From contig NZ_JABXWI010000004.1 in NCBI RefSeq assembly GCF_014930365.1, forward strand, positions 310,001 through 374,000: a stretch of 64,000 nucleotides of DNA. The letters run 5' to 3'. Position numbers and translations under genes: made by a program. Origin of the DNA: Streptomyces caniscabiei (GTDB taxonomy: Bacteria; Actinomycetota; Actinomycetes; Streptomycetales; Streptomycetaceae). The notes beneath the pieces are model-generated. The model saw only the letters and a program-made list of their open reading frames with translations. It had not been told where the DNA came from and ran no database searches. Below are positions 47,383 through 56,406 of the stretch, in pieces (the stretch's first letter is position 1; each line of letters opens with the position of its first letter).

Positions 47383-48264
47383 TCAGGCCCCGGGCGCTCG
47401 CCAGGCGCCGAGTACGGCCTCCAGCTGCCGCAGCGGGTCCTCGCCCACGAAGCGCAGGACGACCGTCCCGGCGCCGGCCGCCGCGAGTGCGCGGACGGCG
47501 TCCGCGGCGCCGCCCGCGTCTCCGGAGACGGTGAAGACCTCCTCCTGGGGCCGGCCCAGCCAGTCGCCGTGGCCCTCGGTGTGGGGGTGGAGGGTGCGGG
47601 CGACCTCGGCCGGGTCGTCGCCGACGCACGCGAAGGCGAAGACGGTGAGGGTGTGGTCGGCGCTCGCCCCGCCCTTGGCGGTCAGCTCGCGGATCTGTTC
47701 CAGGTCGCGCGGCCCGTGGCCCTCGGCGATCAGTGTGCCGTCGGCGACCCGGCCGGACAGTTCGAGGGAGCGTGGGCGGACCACGCCCGCGACGACCGGC
47801 GGGACCTCGGTCGGCGCGTGCACCAACCGGACTCCGTCCAACCGCACTTCACGCCCGGCCAGTTCGACGCGCTCGCCGCGCAGCAGCGCGCGGACGGAGG
47901 TGATCGTCTCCTCCAGCAGCGCCAGCGGGGAGCGCGGCGCCACACCGACCTGGACCATCCACTCCCGTACGCCGTGCCCGATGCCGGCCACCAGTCGGCC
48001 GGGGAACACCCGGGCCAGCGTGGCCAGTTCCATCGCCAGCAGTGCGGGGCTGCGCAGCGGGGCCGGAGTGATGCCGATACCCACCCGCAGGCGGTCCGTG
48101 GCGCCCAGGGCGGCGGCCGCCGCCGAGACGCCGCCGTTCCAGCCGAGGTCCTCCACCACCCACAGGTCGTCCACCCCGAGCGCCTCGGCCCGCCGGGCGA
48201 ACTCGGGCAGCCCTTCCGGCGCCCAGTCGCGGTCGTACATCACACCGATCCGTGCGTTCGTCAT
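47383..48264 (-). CDS. F420-dependent LLM-class oxidoreductase
   Basis: 293 residues. An LLM barrel with LWVVEDLGWNGGVSAAAAAL, VFPGRLVAGIGHGVREWM and a C-terminal AAGAGTVVLRFVGEDPLRQL. From a different subgroup than its neighbour at 46319. Divergent from a methyltransferase. Substrate unknown. Confidence 0.85.
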   Translation of the reverse strand: MTNARIGVMYDRDWAPEGLPEFARRAEALGVDDLWVVEDLGWNGGVSAAAAALGATDRLRVGIGITPAPLRSPALLAMELATLARVFPGRLVAGIGHGVREWMVQVGVAPRSPLALLEETITSVRALLRGERVELAGREVRLDGVRLVHAPTEVPPVVAGVVRPRSLELSGRVADGTLIAEGHGPRDLEQIRELTAKGGASADHTLTVFAFACVGDDPAEVARTLHPHTEGHGDWLGRPQEEVFTVSGDAGGAADAVRALAAAGAGTVVLRFVGEDPLRQLEAVLGAWRAPGA

Positions 48265-48429
48265 ATGGGCGAACCTACGGGGCGGACGACCAGTGATCAA
48301 CGGTGTGTCCGGCCTCGGCGAACGGCCCGACGGACCGGGTGGGGCGAAACGCCGTGTGCGTCCTTCGTGGACCGCGGGGGTGCCCCGACGCGCACAATGA
48401 GCCACCGACGAACCAGGGAGGAAACCGCC

Positions 48430-49224
48430 GTGGCCGACTACTCACTGACCCTCGACGACTCGGAGATCGAGCGCTACCGGTTGATGGCCGACCTCGCCGA
48501 GCGGCGTGAACGCGCGTTGTGGGAGGCGGCCGGGGTGGCGCCCGGGGCGCGGATCGCGGACGTGGGATGCGGGCCGGGCGCGCTGTCCGTGCGGCTGGCG
48601 GACCTCGTCGGGCCCGGCGGTGAGGTGTGGGCGGTGGACCGCGACGCCGACGCGCTGGCCGTCGCCTCCGCGCTCGCCGAGCGCTCGGGCGTCCCCGTGC
48701 GCACCGGCACCGGATCCGCCGACGCCACCGGGCTGGCCGAGGGCACCTTCGACGTGGTGATGCTCCGTCATGTGCTGGCCCACAACGGCGGACGGGAGCA
48801 GGCGATCGTCGACCATCTCGCCGCGCTGGCCCGGCCCGGCGGTGGTGCGGTGTACCTGGTCGACGTCGACGCGACCGGTTTCCGGCTGCGCGGCGCGCCC
48901 GCCGCGTACGAGGAGATGGACGAGCGCTACCGCGAGCTGCACCGCCGCCGGGGCAACGACCTCGCCGTCGGGACCCGGCTCGACGAACTCCTCGCCTCGG
49001 CCGGGCTCGACGTCATCGCCTACGAGGGCCACATCAACGTGATGACACCCCCGCCCGGGATGCGGGGTCCCGCCTGGGCGTCCAGGGACGCCCTGCTCGC
49101 CGAGGGTCTCGTCACGGCGGACGACATCGCCCGCTGGGACGACGCGTTCACGGACGTCGGACAGGACCTGACGGGCCTGCGGTTCTTCGGCAACACCTAT
49201 GTCGCCGTCGGCCGCCGCGCCTGA
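48430..49224 (+). CDS. Class I SAM-dependent methyltransferase
   Basis: 264 residues. Motif I is IADVGCGPGALSVRLA, followed by VWAVDRDADALAVA and FDVVMLRHVLAH. The C-terminal 90 residues form a cap that would hold a substrate (GHINVMTPPPGM, then GLRFFGNTYVAV). Resembles UbiE-type small-molecule methyltransferases. GTG start with GGGAGG upstream. Divergent from the F420 enzyme; substrate not readable. Confidence 0.83.
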   Translation: MADYSLTLDDSEIERYRLMADLAERRERALWEAAGVAPGARIADVGCGPGALSVRLADLVGPGGEVWAVDRDADALAVASALAERSGVPVRTGTGSADATGLAEGTFDVVMLRHVLAHNGGREQAIVDHLAALARPGGGAVYLVDVDATGFRLRGAPAAYEEMDERYRELHRRRGNDLAVGTRLDELLASAGLDVIAYEGHINVMTPPPGMRGPAWASRDALLAEGLVTADDIARWDDAFTDVGQDLTGLRFFGNTYVAVGRRA

Positions 49225-49230
49225 CGGGGG

Positions 49231-49665
49231 TCACTGGAAGGAGCAGCCCGGGTTCGGGGCGTCCTCGGAGAACGGGGAGCCGTGGGGCAGGACGTACAGG
49301 ACGACCAGCACGAGCGGTGTGTCGCCCAGGTTGCGGCCGATGTGGACGTAGTCGGAGCCGGCCGGTTCCTGGATGCGGTCGCCGGTGCGGTAGACGCCGT
49401 CGGTCTCGCAGGTGGAGTCGTAGTGGCTGAGGGTGCCCTGCTTGACGAAGCCGTACAGCGGTCCGTCGTGGTAGTGCCAGCCGGTGGCCTGGCCGGGCGG
49501 GACGGTGACCTCACGCAGGATGTAGTCGGTGCCGTCGGCGGTGGTCCGGCTGAGCACGCGGCCGGTGACCCCGGGTCCGGCCGGCGTGGCGTGCGCGGTG
49601 CCGCCCAGGACGAGGGCGGCGGCCGTCACCGCCCCGGCGACTGCGGTACGGAACGTGCGGCGCAT
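49231..49665 (-). CDS. Secreted cupin-domain protein
   Basis: 144 residues. A signal peptide (AVAGAVTAAALVLGGTAHA) is followed by one cupin barrel with metal-ligand residues in GWHYHDGPLYGFVKQG. Two cysteines (in DSTCETD and NPGCSFQ) could form a disulfide. Secreted cupins of this kind have no assigned role. The stop is six bases from that of the convergent methyltransferase. Confidence 0.78.
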   Translation of the reverse strand: MRRTFRTAVAGAVTAAALVLGGTAHATPAGPGVTGRVLSRTTADGTDYILREVTVPPGQATGWHYHDGPLYGFVKQGTLSHYDSTCETDGVYRTGDRIQEPAGSDYVHIGRNLGDTPLVLVVLYVLPHGSPFSEDAPNPGCSFQ

Positions 49666-49894
49666 GGCGGCCTCCTGCAAGGCGGGGGGTGGAGACGTGC
49701 TCGTCGCCGTGAACTTAGGCCTTGGCAGGGGCTGTTGAGCCGGCTTCCGCGAGATCCGCACACGTCCGGGTCGAAAGTCGACGCGATCTCGCCGACGGCC
49801 GGATCACATGGGGCCCGCCGTACGGGAACGGCCGTACCGGAGCGACCTCGCCGCCCGGCCGCGCGGAGTCGGCCGGGCGGCGTTCGCGCGGGGG

Positions 49895-50464
49895 TCAGTC
49901 CACGATCAGGTCGGGGAGCGCCGCGGGGGTCCGCCCGGCGAGCAGGCCGCCGAAGTTGCCCTCGACCTCGGCCTTCTCCGCCGCGTTCGGGTACGGGTTC
50001 GTGCACGCGGTGCCGGCGGTGGAGCCGGACATCAGGCTGGAGCACGGTCCGGGCTTGCGGTCGGGCAGGCCCAGGATGTGACCGAGTTCGTGGGCGGAGA
50101 TCCTGATCGTGTTGTAGCCCTGGTCGACGGCCTGGCGCCCGATGTAGACGGTGCCGTTGCCGAGGGTGGTGGTCTGGGCGCGCGGCCAGCCGTTGTCCGC
50201 GAGGACCCGGATGTTCGCGCGTTGGCCCGCCGCCGCCGGCCGCAGTTCGACGGCGTCGACGCTCTCGTTCCAGATCGCCGCGCCCCGGTCGACGGCGCTC
50301 CTGAACTCCGCGGACCCGCCCGCGTCGTAGGTGAGGACACGGGCGGCCAGGGGTGCGGCGGCCGCGTCGGGAGCGGCGGCCGCGGCCTGGCCGCCGGTGA
50401 AGGACAGGGACAGGGTCACCGTCAGGGCCGCTGCCATGCCGCCGGTCAGCGTACGGATGCGCAT
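49895..50464 (-). CDS. snpA: Snapalysin-type secreted zinc metalloprotease
   Basis: 189 residues. A signal peptide and short propeptide (to about residue 42) precede the snapalysin domain. The zinc site HELGHILGLPD near residue 125 has two His and the Asp ligand typical of this small family, found almost only in Streptomyces, which breaks down milk proteins. The LysR activator usually divergent from snapalysin is absent here. Confidence 0.9.
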   Translation of the reverse strand: MRIRTLTGGMAAALTVTLSLSFTGGQAAAAAPDAAAAPLAARVLTYDAGGSAEFRSAVDRGAAIWNESVDAVELRPAAAGQRANIRVLADNGWPRAQTTTLGNGTVYIGRQAVDQGYNTIRISAHELGHILGLPDRKPGPCSSLMSGSTAGTACTNPYPNAAEKAEVEGNFGGLLAGRTPAALPDLIVD

Positions 50465-50728
50465 GATCGACCTCCTTGTGGGGGGAGAAGGTTAGTCGTG
50501 CTCATGACACTAGCGGTTGGCTGCCCGGCCGGGATGGAGACGAATCCGTCAATCTGCCGGCCCGTGCGGGGAGTTGCCGGGCTGCTCGCGTCCGGCGGGC
50601 CGGCGGGCGGTGCACCGAGATCGCTGGGCCCGTGAGAGCCTTGCTCCGATCATGGAACGGTCCATGGGCGTCATGGATGTCATGAGCGTCATGGATGTCA
50701 TGGGTGTGTCGAGGCCGGAGGACAGGAC

Positions 50729-51373
50729 ATGGACATCAACCGGCCCGGGCTGGGCGGGGATCTGCCGGCGCCGGAAGTGCTGTGGGCGCGGTGGGCCTTG
50801 ATCGCCGTGCTGGAGGCGACCACCGCGGACGAGGAGGAGCGTCACCACCGCGTGGGGACCTGGGTGGACGACGAGGGACTCCATCTGGACGACTGCGGCT
50901 GCACCTGGTGGACCTTCGCGCCGCGTGGTGCGGGGCGGTACGTGCTCTTCGGCGAGGACGAGTCGAGCGGGGTCAAGTGGCACGAGCCGCCGATCGACAT
51001 GTTCGCCGGCGCTCCTGACTGGCTCCCCCACGAGGAGCTCCGGGATCTGCTGTCGGGTAATCAACTGGGCTGTGTCTACTGGTTCGAGAACGGCGCCTGG
51101 ACGCGCGCTCCCTACCCGGAGACCCTCCACGACGACGGACTCGACTGCGGTATGAGCCGCTTCGTCGACCGGAAGGACGTGCTCAGGACGATCGCCGACG
51201 AGGACCACGGGGCCATGCCCACCCAGGACGCCGAGACCCTGCTGGCACACGCCGAGGCCTACCGGCTGACGCCGGACCTGCTGATGTCGCTCGTCGACGA
51301 ACCCGACTGGCGCGAGCTGGACCGGCCCGCCATGACCAGAGCACTGCGCCTCGCCGGCCTGGACCGGACCTAG
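50729..51373 (+). CDS. Hypothetical protein, partner of the kinase-like gene
   Basis: 214 residues, acidic, rich in Trp, Asp and Glu; no signal or membrane segment. Two conserved-looking patches are LDDCGCTWWTFAPRGAGRYV and WFENGAWTRAPYP. I do not recognise the family. The ATG has CGGAGGAC upstream. It is followed after three bases by a kinase-fold gene, so the two are very likely cotranscribed. Confidence 0.7.
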   Translation: MDINRPGLGGDLPAPEVLWARWALIAVLEATTADEEERHHRVGTWVDDEGLHLDDCGCTWWTFAPRGAGRYVLFGEDESSGVKWHEPPIDMFAGAPDWLPHEELRDLLSGNQLGCVYWFENGAWTRAPYPETLHDDGLDCGMSRFVDRKDVLRTIADEDHGAMPTQDAETLLAHAEAYRLTPDLLMSLVDEPDWRELDRPAMTRALRLAGLDRT

Positions 51374-51376
51374 GGC

Positions 51377-52471
51377 ATGGCCCGCGACACCCGCCTCACC
51401 GCGCACCGCGCCGCGTCCGCGGCACTGGCACGGTTGGGTGAGGGCGAACTGCGGGAGCTGGTCGACGCCGCCACCCCGCTCGGCTCCGGCATCGGTGGAA
51501 CGTCGGTACTGCTCGACGTCGACGGCACACCGGTCTTCGTCAAGCAGGTGCGGCTGACCGATCTGGAGCGACGGCCGGAGCACGCCCGTTCCACGGCGAA
51601 TCTGTTCGGGCTGCCGGTCCACTGCCAGTACGGGATCGGCAGCGTCGGCGGACCGGGGTTCGGGGCCTGGCGGGAGCTGGCCGTGCACACCATGACGACC
51701 GACTGGGTGCTCGCGGGAGACCACGAGGGCTTCCCCCTGCTGCACCACTGGCGCGTCCTCCCCGACGCCGGCCGGCCCCTCCCCGAGGAACTGGCCGACG
51801 TGGAACGAGTCGTGGCCTACTGGGGAGGCGGGCCGGGGATACGCCGCCGGATCGAGGAGCTGCGGCAATCCTCGGCGAGTCTCACCCTGTTCCTGGAGTA
51901 CATCCCGCAGAACCTCCACGACTGGCTGGGTGGCCGGATCGAGGCCGGCGGCGAGGCGGCCGAGCGGGCCTGCGCCATGGTGGAGGAGGAGTTGGCAGCC
52001 GGCGTGTCCTTCATGAACGACCGCGGGCTGCTGCACTTCGACGCGCACTTCCAGAACATCCTGACCGACGGCCGGCGGCTCTACTTCACCGACTACGGCC
52101 TGTCGCTCGCGTCCAGCTTCGAACTGGCCTCGGACGAGACGGACTTCTACGACGAGCACCGCACCTACGACCGGCACTACACCGTCACCCACCTGGTGAA
52201 CTGGCTGGCCGTCGCCCTGTACGGGCACGCCCCGGAGGAACGGCGGGAGTTCGTGCGCGCCTGCGCCCGGGGCGCGCTCCCGGCGGACCTGCCCGGGACG
52301 ATCGCGGCGCTCCTCGCCCGGCACGCGCCGGTCGCCGCGGTGATGGGGGACTTCTACGACCGTTTCCGCCACGAGAGCCGGGCGACCCCGTATCCGCTGG
52401 AAGCACTGGGCCGGGCCCCGCACGGCGACGCGCGGGGCCCGGCGTCCGAGGGTCGGGTCAGGGGCAGCTGA
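51377..52471 (+). CDS. Protein-kinase-fold / phosphotransferase-like protein
   Basis: 364 residues. A kinase fold is suggested by VFVKQVRL (Lys of the N-lobe), LHFDAHFQN (H-x-D-x4-N catalytic loop) and YFTDYGLS (a D-x-G metal motif). The glycine-rich loop is GSGIGGTS. It could phosphorylate a small molecule, as aminoglycoside phosphotransferases do, or a protein. Its last 14 bases overlap the end of the convergent delta-60 protein gene. Confidence 0.75.
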   Translation: MARDTRLTAHRAASAALARLGEGELRELVDAATPLGSGIGGTSVLLDVDGTPVFVKQVRLTDLERRPEHARSTANLFGLPVHCQYGIGSVGGPGFGAWRELAVHTMTTDWVLAGDHEGFPLLHHWRVLPDAGRPLPEELADVERVVAYWGGGPGIRRRIEELRQSSASLTLFLEYIPQNLHDWLGGRIEAGGEAAERACAMVEEELAAGVSFMNDRGLLHFDAHFQNILTDGRRLYFTDYGLSLASSFELASDETDFYDEHRTYDRHYTVTHLVNWLAVALYGHAPEERREFVRACARGALPADLPGTIAALLARHAPVAAVMGDFYDRFRHESRATPYPLEALGRAPHGDARGPASEGRVRGS

Positions 52472-54494
52472 CGCGGATGTCGCCCGCGTCCGTGGTGCAG
52501 GTGTCGGTGTTGGGCCCGCCGTTGGCGGTGTCGTTGCCGGAGACGTTGTCGACCGTGTTGAGGTTGTCGGTGCCGAAGTTGCCGATCAGGTTGTCGGTAC
52601 CGGGCCCCGCGACGAGGGTGTCGTTGCCGTTGCCGCCGTCGACACGGTCGTTGCCGTGACCGCCGTGGACGGTGTCGTTGCCGGAGCCCGCGTTGACGGT
52701 GTCGTCGCCGCCGAGGGCGCAGATCACGTCGTTGCCGAAGGTGCCGGTGATGCTGTCGTTGCCGCTGGTGCCGATGCGGGTGCAGCCCCGGGAGTTGTTG
52801 ACCGTGGTGGTCGCCGTGGCGGTGTTGTCGCCGGTGTTCGGGTCGGTCTGCGTGGCGCCGACCGTGGCCCGGTCGGTGAGGGTGCCGGTGGCCCGGGGCT
52901 CGGCGGCGACCGTGACCGTGGCGGCGGCTCCGGGGGCGAGGGTGCCCAGGGAGCAGTTCGCGCCGGTCGCGGTCGTGGTGCAGGTGCCCGAGGTGGTGGT
53001 CGCCGAGACGACCGAGGCGGCGACCCCGCTGAACGTGTCGGACAGGGTGACACCGGTGGCGGAGGTCGTGGTGCTGTTGTTGGTCACCCGCACGGTGTAG
53101 GTGGGACGGTCACCGATGGCGGCCGTGGCGGGACCGGACTTCGTCACCGCCAGGTCGACGCCGGTCGGTGGCGGCGGGACGGTGCCGCCGCCCTCGAAGC
53201 GGGCCAGGGCGAAGTCGGCGCCCGGTCCGCCCCCGCCCGCGGCGACGATCGCGCCGCCGGACTGGAGGGCCAGGGCGCGGGCTGTGTCGCTGCCGCCGAA
53301 GTCGGCGGTCGCGACGCCCCCGGTGCCGAACCCGCTGTCCCGGCTGCCGTCGGGGTTGTGGCGCAGCACCGCGAAGTCGCCGTTGGTGCCACCGGCGGTG
53401 ACGATCCGTCCGTCCGGCTGGAGCGCCATGTCGTAGGCGAACGCGCCGGGTGTGAGGACCCGGCCGTCCCCGTCGAAGCTCGGGTCCAGCGTGCCGTTGG
53501 TGGTGTAGCGGGCCAGGGCGACCCGGTCGTCGCTGGAGCCGCCGGCGACGATCCTGCCGTCGGTCTGGATCGCCAGTGACCGCACGCCGTCGTAGGCGCC
53601 GAAGTCGGTGCGGACGATGCCTGCGGTGCCGAAGCCGTTGTCCACGGTGCCGTCGGCGTCGAGGCGCATCAGCAGGAAGTCGAAGCTGGTCGATCCCACC
53701 TCACCGCCGACGACGATCTTCCCGTCGGGTTGCAGCGCCAGGCTGCGGGCGTCGCCGCCCGCCTCCTGGGTGTTCGGTGTCGGGTCGACGGTCACCACAC
53801 CGTCGCCGCCGAACGAGGCGTCGGGGGTGCCCTGGGCGTCGAAGCGGGCCACTGCGACGAATCCCCCGCTGTAGCCGGCCGCCACGATCCTGCCGTTGGC
53901 GTCGATCGCCACGTCGAGGGCCTCGGTGGGGCCTCCGATGTCGGCGAAGACCCTGCCGTCGCCGCTGAAGGTGTCGTCCAGGGTGCCGTCGACGTTGTAG
54001 CGGGCCACCACGAACCAGCAGCAGTTCTCGTACTCCCGCCAGCTCATGCCCACCACGACGATCTTGCCGTCGGGCTGCAGCGTCACGGCGTTGGCCTCGC
54101 TCCACTGGAGGCCCGGGCCCATGTTGTTGATCGGGGTCGTGACCCTGCCGTCGCCGTCGAACCCGGCGTCGGGGGTGCCGTCGGGGTTGTGCCGGGTCAG
54201 GGCGAAGTGGCTCTCCAGCACGGAGTAGTCGGCGGAGGCACCGACCGACACGATCTTCCCGTCGGGCTGTACGGCCACGTCGCCTGCGTGATCGTCGTCG
54301 GCGAAGCCGGTGAGCACCCTGCCGTCGCCGCTGAAGGTGGGATCGAGGTCGCCCGGGGCCGCGGCGGCGGTGCCGGGGAAGGACAGCAGGAGTGCCAGGA
54401 CGGCGGCGGCGACGGTGCCGGCCCGGACCGGGAAGGGCCGGCGGGGGCGTTCACCACGTCGCCGCCAGGCCGGTCGCACATGAGGTGTGAGCAT
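52458..54494 (-). CDS. Secreted delta-60 repeat protein with DUF11 and RTX-like domains
   Basis: 678 residues. A signal peptide (AAAVLALLLSFPGTAAAAPG) is followed by seven repeats of about 55 residues of the delta-60 type (LDPTFSGDGRV, then LQPDGKIVVGG), probably a beta-propeller. A DUF11 domain follows (VDLAVTKSGPATAAIGDRPT), and then an Asp/Asn/Gly-rich stretch of degenerate calcium-binding nonapeptides (GGDDTVNAGSGNDTVHGG). No cell-wall sorting signal was seen. Likely an exported surface or matrix protein; role unknown. Confidence 0.85.
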   Translation of the reverse strand: MLTPHVRPAWRRRGERPRRPFPVRAGTVAAAVLALLLSFPGTAAAAPGDLDPTFSGDGRVLTGFADDDHAGDVAVQPDGKIVSVGASADYSVLESHFALTRHNPDGTPDAGFDGDGRVTTPINNMGPGLQWSEANAVTLQPDGKIVVVGMSWREYENCCWFVVARYNVDGTLDDTFSGDGRVFADIGGPTEALDVAIDANGRIVAAGYSGGFVAVARFDAQGTPDASFGGDGVVTVDPTPNTQEAGGDARSLALQPDGKIVVGGEVGSTSFDFLLMRLDADGTVDNGFGTAGIVRTDFGAYDGVRSLAIQTDGRIVAGGSSDDRVALARYTTNGTLDPSFDGDGRVLTPGAFAYDMALQPDGRIVTAGGTNGDFAVLRHNPDGSRDSGFGTGGVATADFGGSDTARALALQSGGAIVAAGGGGPGADFALARFEGGGTVPPPPTGVDLAVTKSGPATAAIGDRPTYTVRVTNNSTTTSATGVTLSDTFSGVAASVVSATTTSGTCTTTATGANCSLGTLAPGAAATVTVAAEPRATGTLTDRATVGATQTDPNTGDNTATATTTVNNSRGCTRIGTSGNDSITGTFGNDVICALGGDDTVNAGSGNDTVHGGHGNDRVDGGNGNDTLVAGPGTDNLIGNFGTDNLNTVDNVSGNDTANGGPNTDTCTTDAGDIRVSCP

Positions 54495-55011
54495 GTGCGA
54501 CAGCCTTCCGCCCTTCGCACACGCGGACGGACGGCCGCTGCGGCATTGCACCCGCCCGGCTGTGTCGATTCCATCCGGCCGGGTGAGCGCGGGCGAAGAC
54601 GACCAGGCGCAGCACCGCGAACCGGGCGACGCCGGTGAGGGCGGAGGCGGACAGGTAGACGGCCTGTTCGAGCACCGCTCCGGGTGCCGCCACCAGCTGA
54701 TGCAGGACGAACATCGCCCCGCCGGTCACCGCGTACGCGACCGCTGCGGAGCCTGCCGACTGCGTGTGCTGACGCCAGGTGGCGGGCCCGCCCGCACCGA
54801 AGGTGAAGCGGGCGTGCAGTTCGGTGGCGAGCAGGGTGGAGGCGGCCGTGATCAGGGCGTTGGCCAGGACCCAGGGGATCCAGGAGGCGAGGGCCACCAC
54901 GGCGAAGCTGGAGGCGAGCCCCACTCCCCCGCCGCAGAGCACGAAGCGGGCGAAGGCGGCGCCGGAACCGGGACCGGGTGCCGCCTGCCGTCGACTGTGC
55001 GCTGTTCCCAT
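54451..55011 (-). CDS. GtrA-like membrane protein
   Basis: 186 residues. Four membrane helices (FVLCGGGVGLASSFAVVALA, then WVLANALITAASTLLATELH) match GtrA proteins, which help flip prenyl-linked sugars for surface glycans. The C-terminal 45 residues are Arg/His-rich and unlike the family. They are encoded in DNA that overlaps the start of the delta-60 gene by 44 bases in another frame, suggesting coupling or a lost earlier stop. Confidence 0.78.
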   Translation of the reverse strand: MGTAHSRRQAAPGPGSGAAFARFVLCGGGVGLASSFAVVALASWIPWVLANALITAASTLLATELHARFTFGAGGPATWRQHTQSAGSAAVAYAVTGGAMFVLHQLVAAPGAVLEQAVYLSASALTGVARFAVLRLVVFARAHPAGWNRHSRAGAMPQRPSVRVCEGRKAVAHAHTSCATGLAATW

Positions 55012-55233
55012 GACCCGCCCCCGCGATCGCCATCGTATTTCCTGATGCGGAAACGCTACGTTGCATTCACGGTATTGACAACAGATTTATTGCATGGAAA
55101 GGCTATTATCGCCGCTCAAGTGAGTGAATTCGTTGCAACGTTCCCAGAATCAACGCAACGACCGGAGGGCAAATCGTTGCAACTGGCGAAGGTGAACGCT
55201 ACGCGCCGGTGAAGCGGGCCGGCCGGCCCGGCC
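55012..55233. promoter_or_regulatory. AT-rich intergenic segment with repeated GTTGCA boxes
   Basis: This 222-base gap upstream of gtrA is much richer in A and T than its surroundings. GTTGCA-type boxes occur at 55058-55065 (ACGTTGCA), 55089-55094 (ATTGCA), 55131-55140 (palindrome CGTTGCAACG), 55151-55160 (CAACGCAACG) and 55175-55183 (CGTTGCAAC). A TTGACA lies at 55075-55080 on the + strand without a well-spaced -10. A multi-site regulator region is likely; no gene is supported here. Confidence 0.55.
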
Positions 55234-56247
55234 TCAGCCGGTGTCGGGCGCCATCGAGACCACGACCTTGCCGGCCTTGGTGCGGCCCTGCTCGACGTAC
55301 GCCATCGCCTCCAGCGTCCGGTCGAAGGGGAAGACACTGTCGATGACCGGGCGGAGTTTCCCGCTGTCGTAGAGGGCGCCGAGTTCGCGCAGCTGGGAGC
55401 CGTTGGCCCGCATGAAGAGGAACTCGTAGCGCACGCCCAGCGCCTTGGCCCGCTTGCGGATCTTGCGGCTGAGCGTGTTCATGATCAGGTTCAGGACGGA
55501 GGGGGCGCCGAGCTGCTTGGCGAACCCGACGTCGGGCGGGCCGACGACACTGACGGCCAGGCCGCCGGGCTTCAGTACGGTCAGTGACTTCTCGAGGTTC
55601 GCTCCGCCCAGGGAGTCCAGCACCAGGTCGTAGTCCGAGAGCACCTTGGAGAAGTCTTCCTTGGTGTAGTCGACGACGATGTCGGCGCCAAGGCTCCTGA
55701 CCAACTCCTCGGACCTGGTGTTCGCGGTTGTCGCCACCGTGGCGCCGAGGTGCTTGGCGAGCTGGATGACCGTCGACCCGAGGCCACCGGCTCCGGCGTG
55801 GACGAGCACTTTCTGCCCCGGCTTCACGTGCGCGCGCTCGACAAGGATCTGCCAGGCGGTCAGGGCCACCAGCGGCACCGCGGCTGCCTCTTGGAGGGTG
55901 AGGGAGGCGGGCTTGGGGGCGACATCGTCCACGTCGATCGCGATGAACTCCGCGAAGCCCCCTACCCGCAGGTCGCGCGGGCGGGCGTAGACCTCGTCGC
56001 CGACCTCGAAGCCGTGTACGGCGGAGCCGACCCGCGTCACGACGCCGGCCACGTCATGGCCGAGCACGAACGGGCGCTTGTACTTCAGGAGCTGCTTGAA
56101 CTCCCCGTTACGGACCATCTTGTCCAGCGGATTGACACTGGCGGCGCCCACTCTGACCAGGACGTCACGCTCCCCGACGGTGGGCTCCGGTACCTCTGCG
56201 GCGCGGACGCCGTCCTTGCCGTACTTCTCGACGACGAATGCCTTCAT
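55234..56247 (-). CDS. Zinc-independent MDR-family NADP oxidoreductase (quinone oxidoreductase-like)
   Basis: 337 residues. The N-terminal GroES-like domain and the NADP-binding motif HAGAGGLGSTVIQLAKHLGA place it with quinone or enone reductases of the medium-chain family; the catalytic zinc ligands are missing. It is divergent from an HxlR regulator, the usual partner for redox or electrophile-responsive enzymes. Confidence 0.87.
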   Translation of the reverse strand: MKAFVVEKYGKDGVRAAEVPEPTVGERDVLVRVGAASVNPLDKMVRNGEFKQLLKYKRPFVLGHDVAGVVTRVGSAVHGFEVGDEVYARPRDLRVGGFAEFIAIDVDDVAPKPASLTLQEAAAVPLVALTAWQILVERAHVKPGQKVLVHAGAGGLGSTVIQLAKHLGATVATTANTRSEELVRSLGADIVVDYTKEDFSKVLSDYDLVLDSLGGANLEKSLTVLKPGGLAVSVVGPPDVGFAKQLGAPSVLNLIMNTLSRKIRKRAKALGVRYEFLFMRANGSQLRELGALYDSGKLRPVIDSVFPFDRTLEAMAYVEQGRTKAGKVVVSMAPDTG

Positions 56248-56362
56248 GCCGGCCGCTTTCTGCGTGGGTGTCTCGGTGGTCGATGCGGTTCTTCGGCGGG
56301 GCCCCCTACACGCCCGTCTCGCGCGTGCGGCCGGGTTGATGCGCCGACCATGACGCTACCGG

Positions 56363-56386
56363 CTGAGTATAGAAAAGTAAACTCAG
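56363..56386. promoter_or_regulatory. HxlR-type operator
   Basis: CTGAGT-A-TA and TA-A-ACTCAG flank GAAAAG, a 24-base inverted repeat, 20 bases upstream of the HxlR start and in the shared region with the divergent oxidoreductase. HxlR regulators usually bind such sites to control both genes. Confidence 0.65.
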
Positions 56387-56406
56387 GTGAGGTTAGAATC
56401 GCCCCC

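Noticed and set aside
50664..50708. Repeated ATGGATGTC / ATGGGCGTC units that read as MGVMDVMSVMDVMG, suggesting a short peptide gene.
   Set aside because: The frame does not connect to the gene at 50729, there is no ribosome site, and the pattern is explained as a simple 9/18-base tandem repeat.
49895..50728. Search for the LysR regulator usually next to snapalysin.
   Set aside because: Nothing on either strand between 50465 and 50728 has a helix-turn-helix; the gap holds only the promoter and short repeats.
55058..55110. A + strand promoter starting with TTGACA at 55075, suggesting an unannotated transcript toward 55234.
   Set aside because: No -10 at 16-18 bases, and no gene or structured RNA downstream on that strand.
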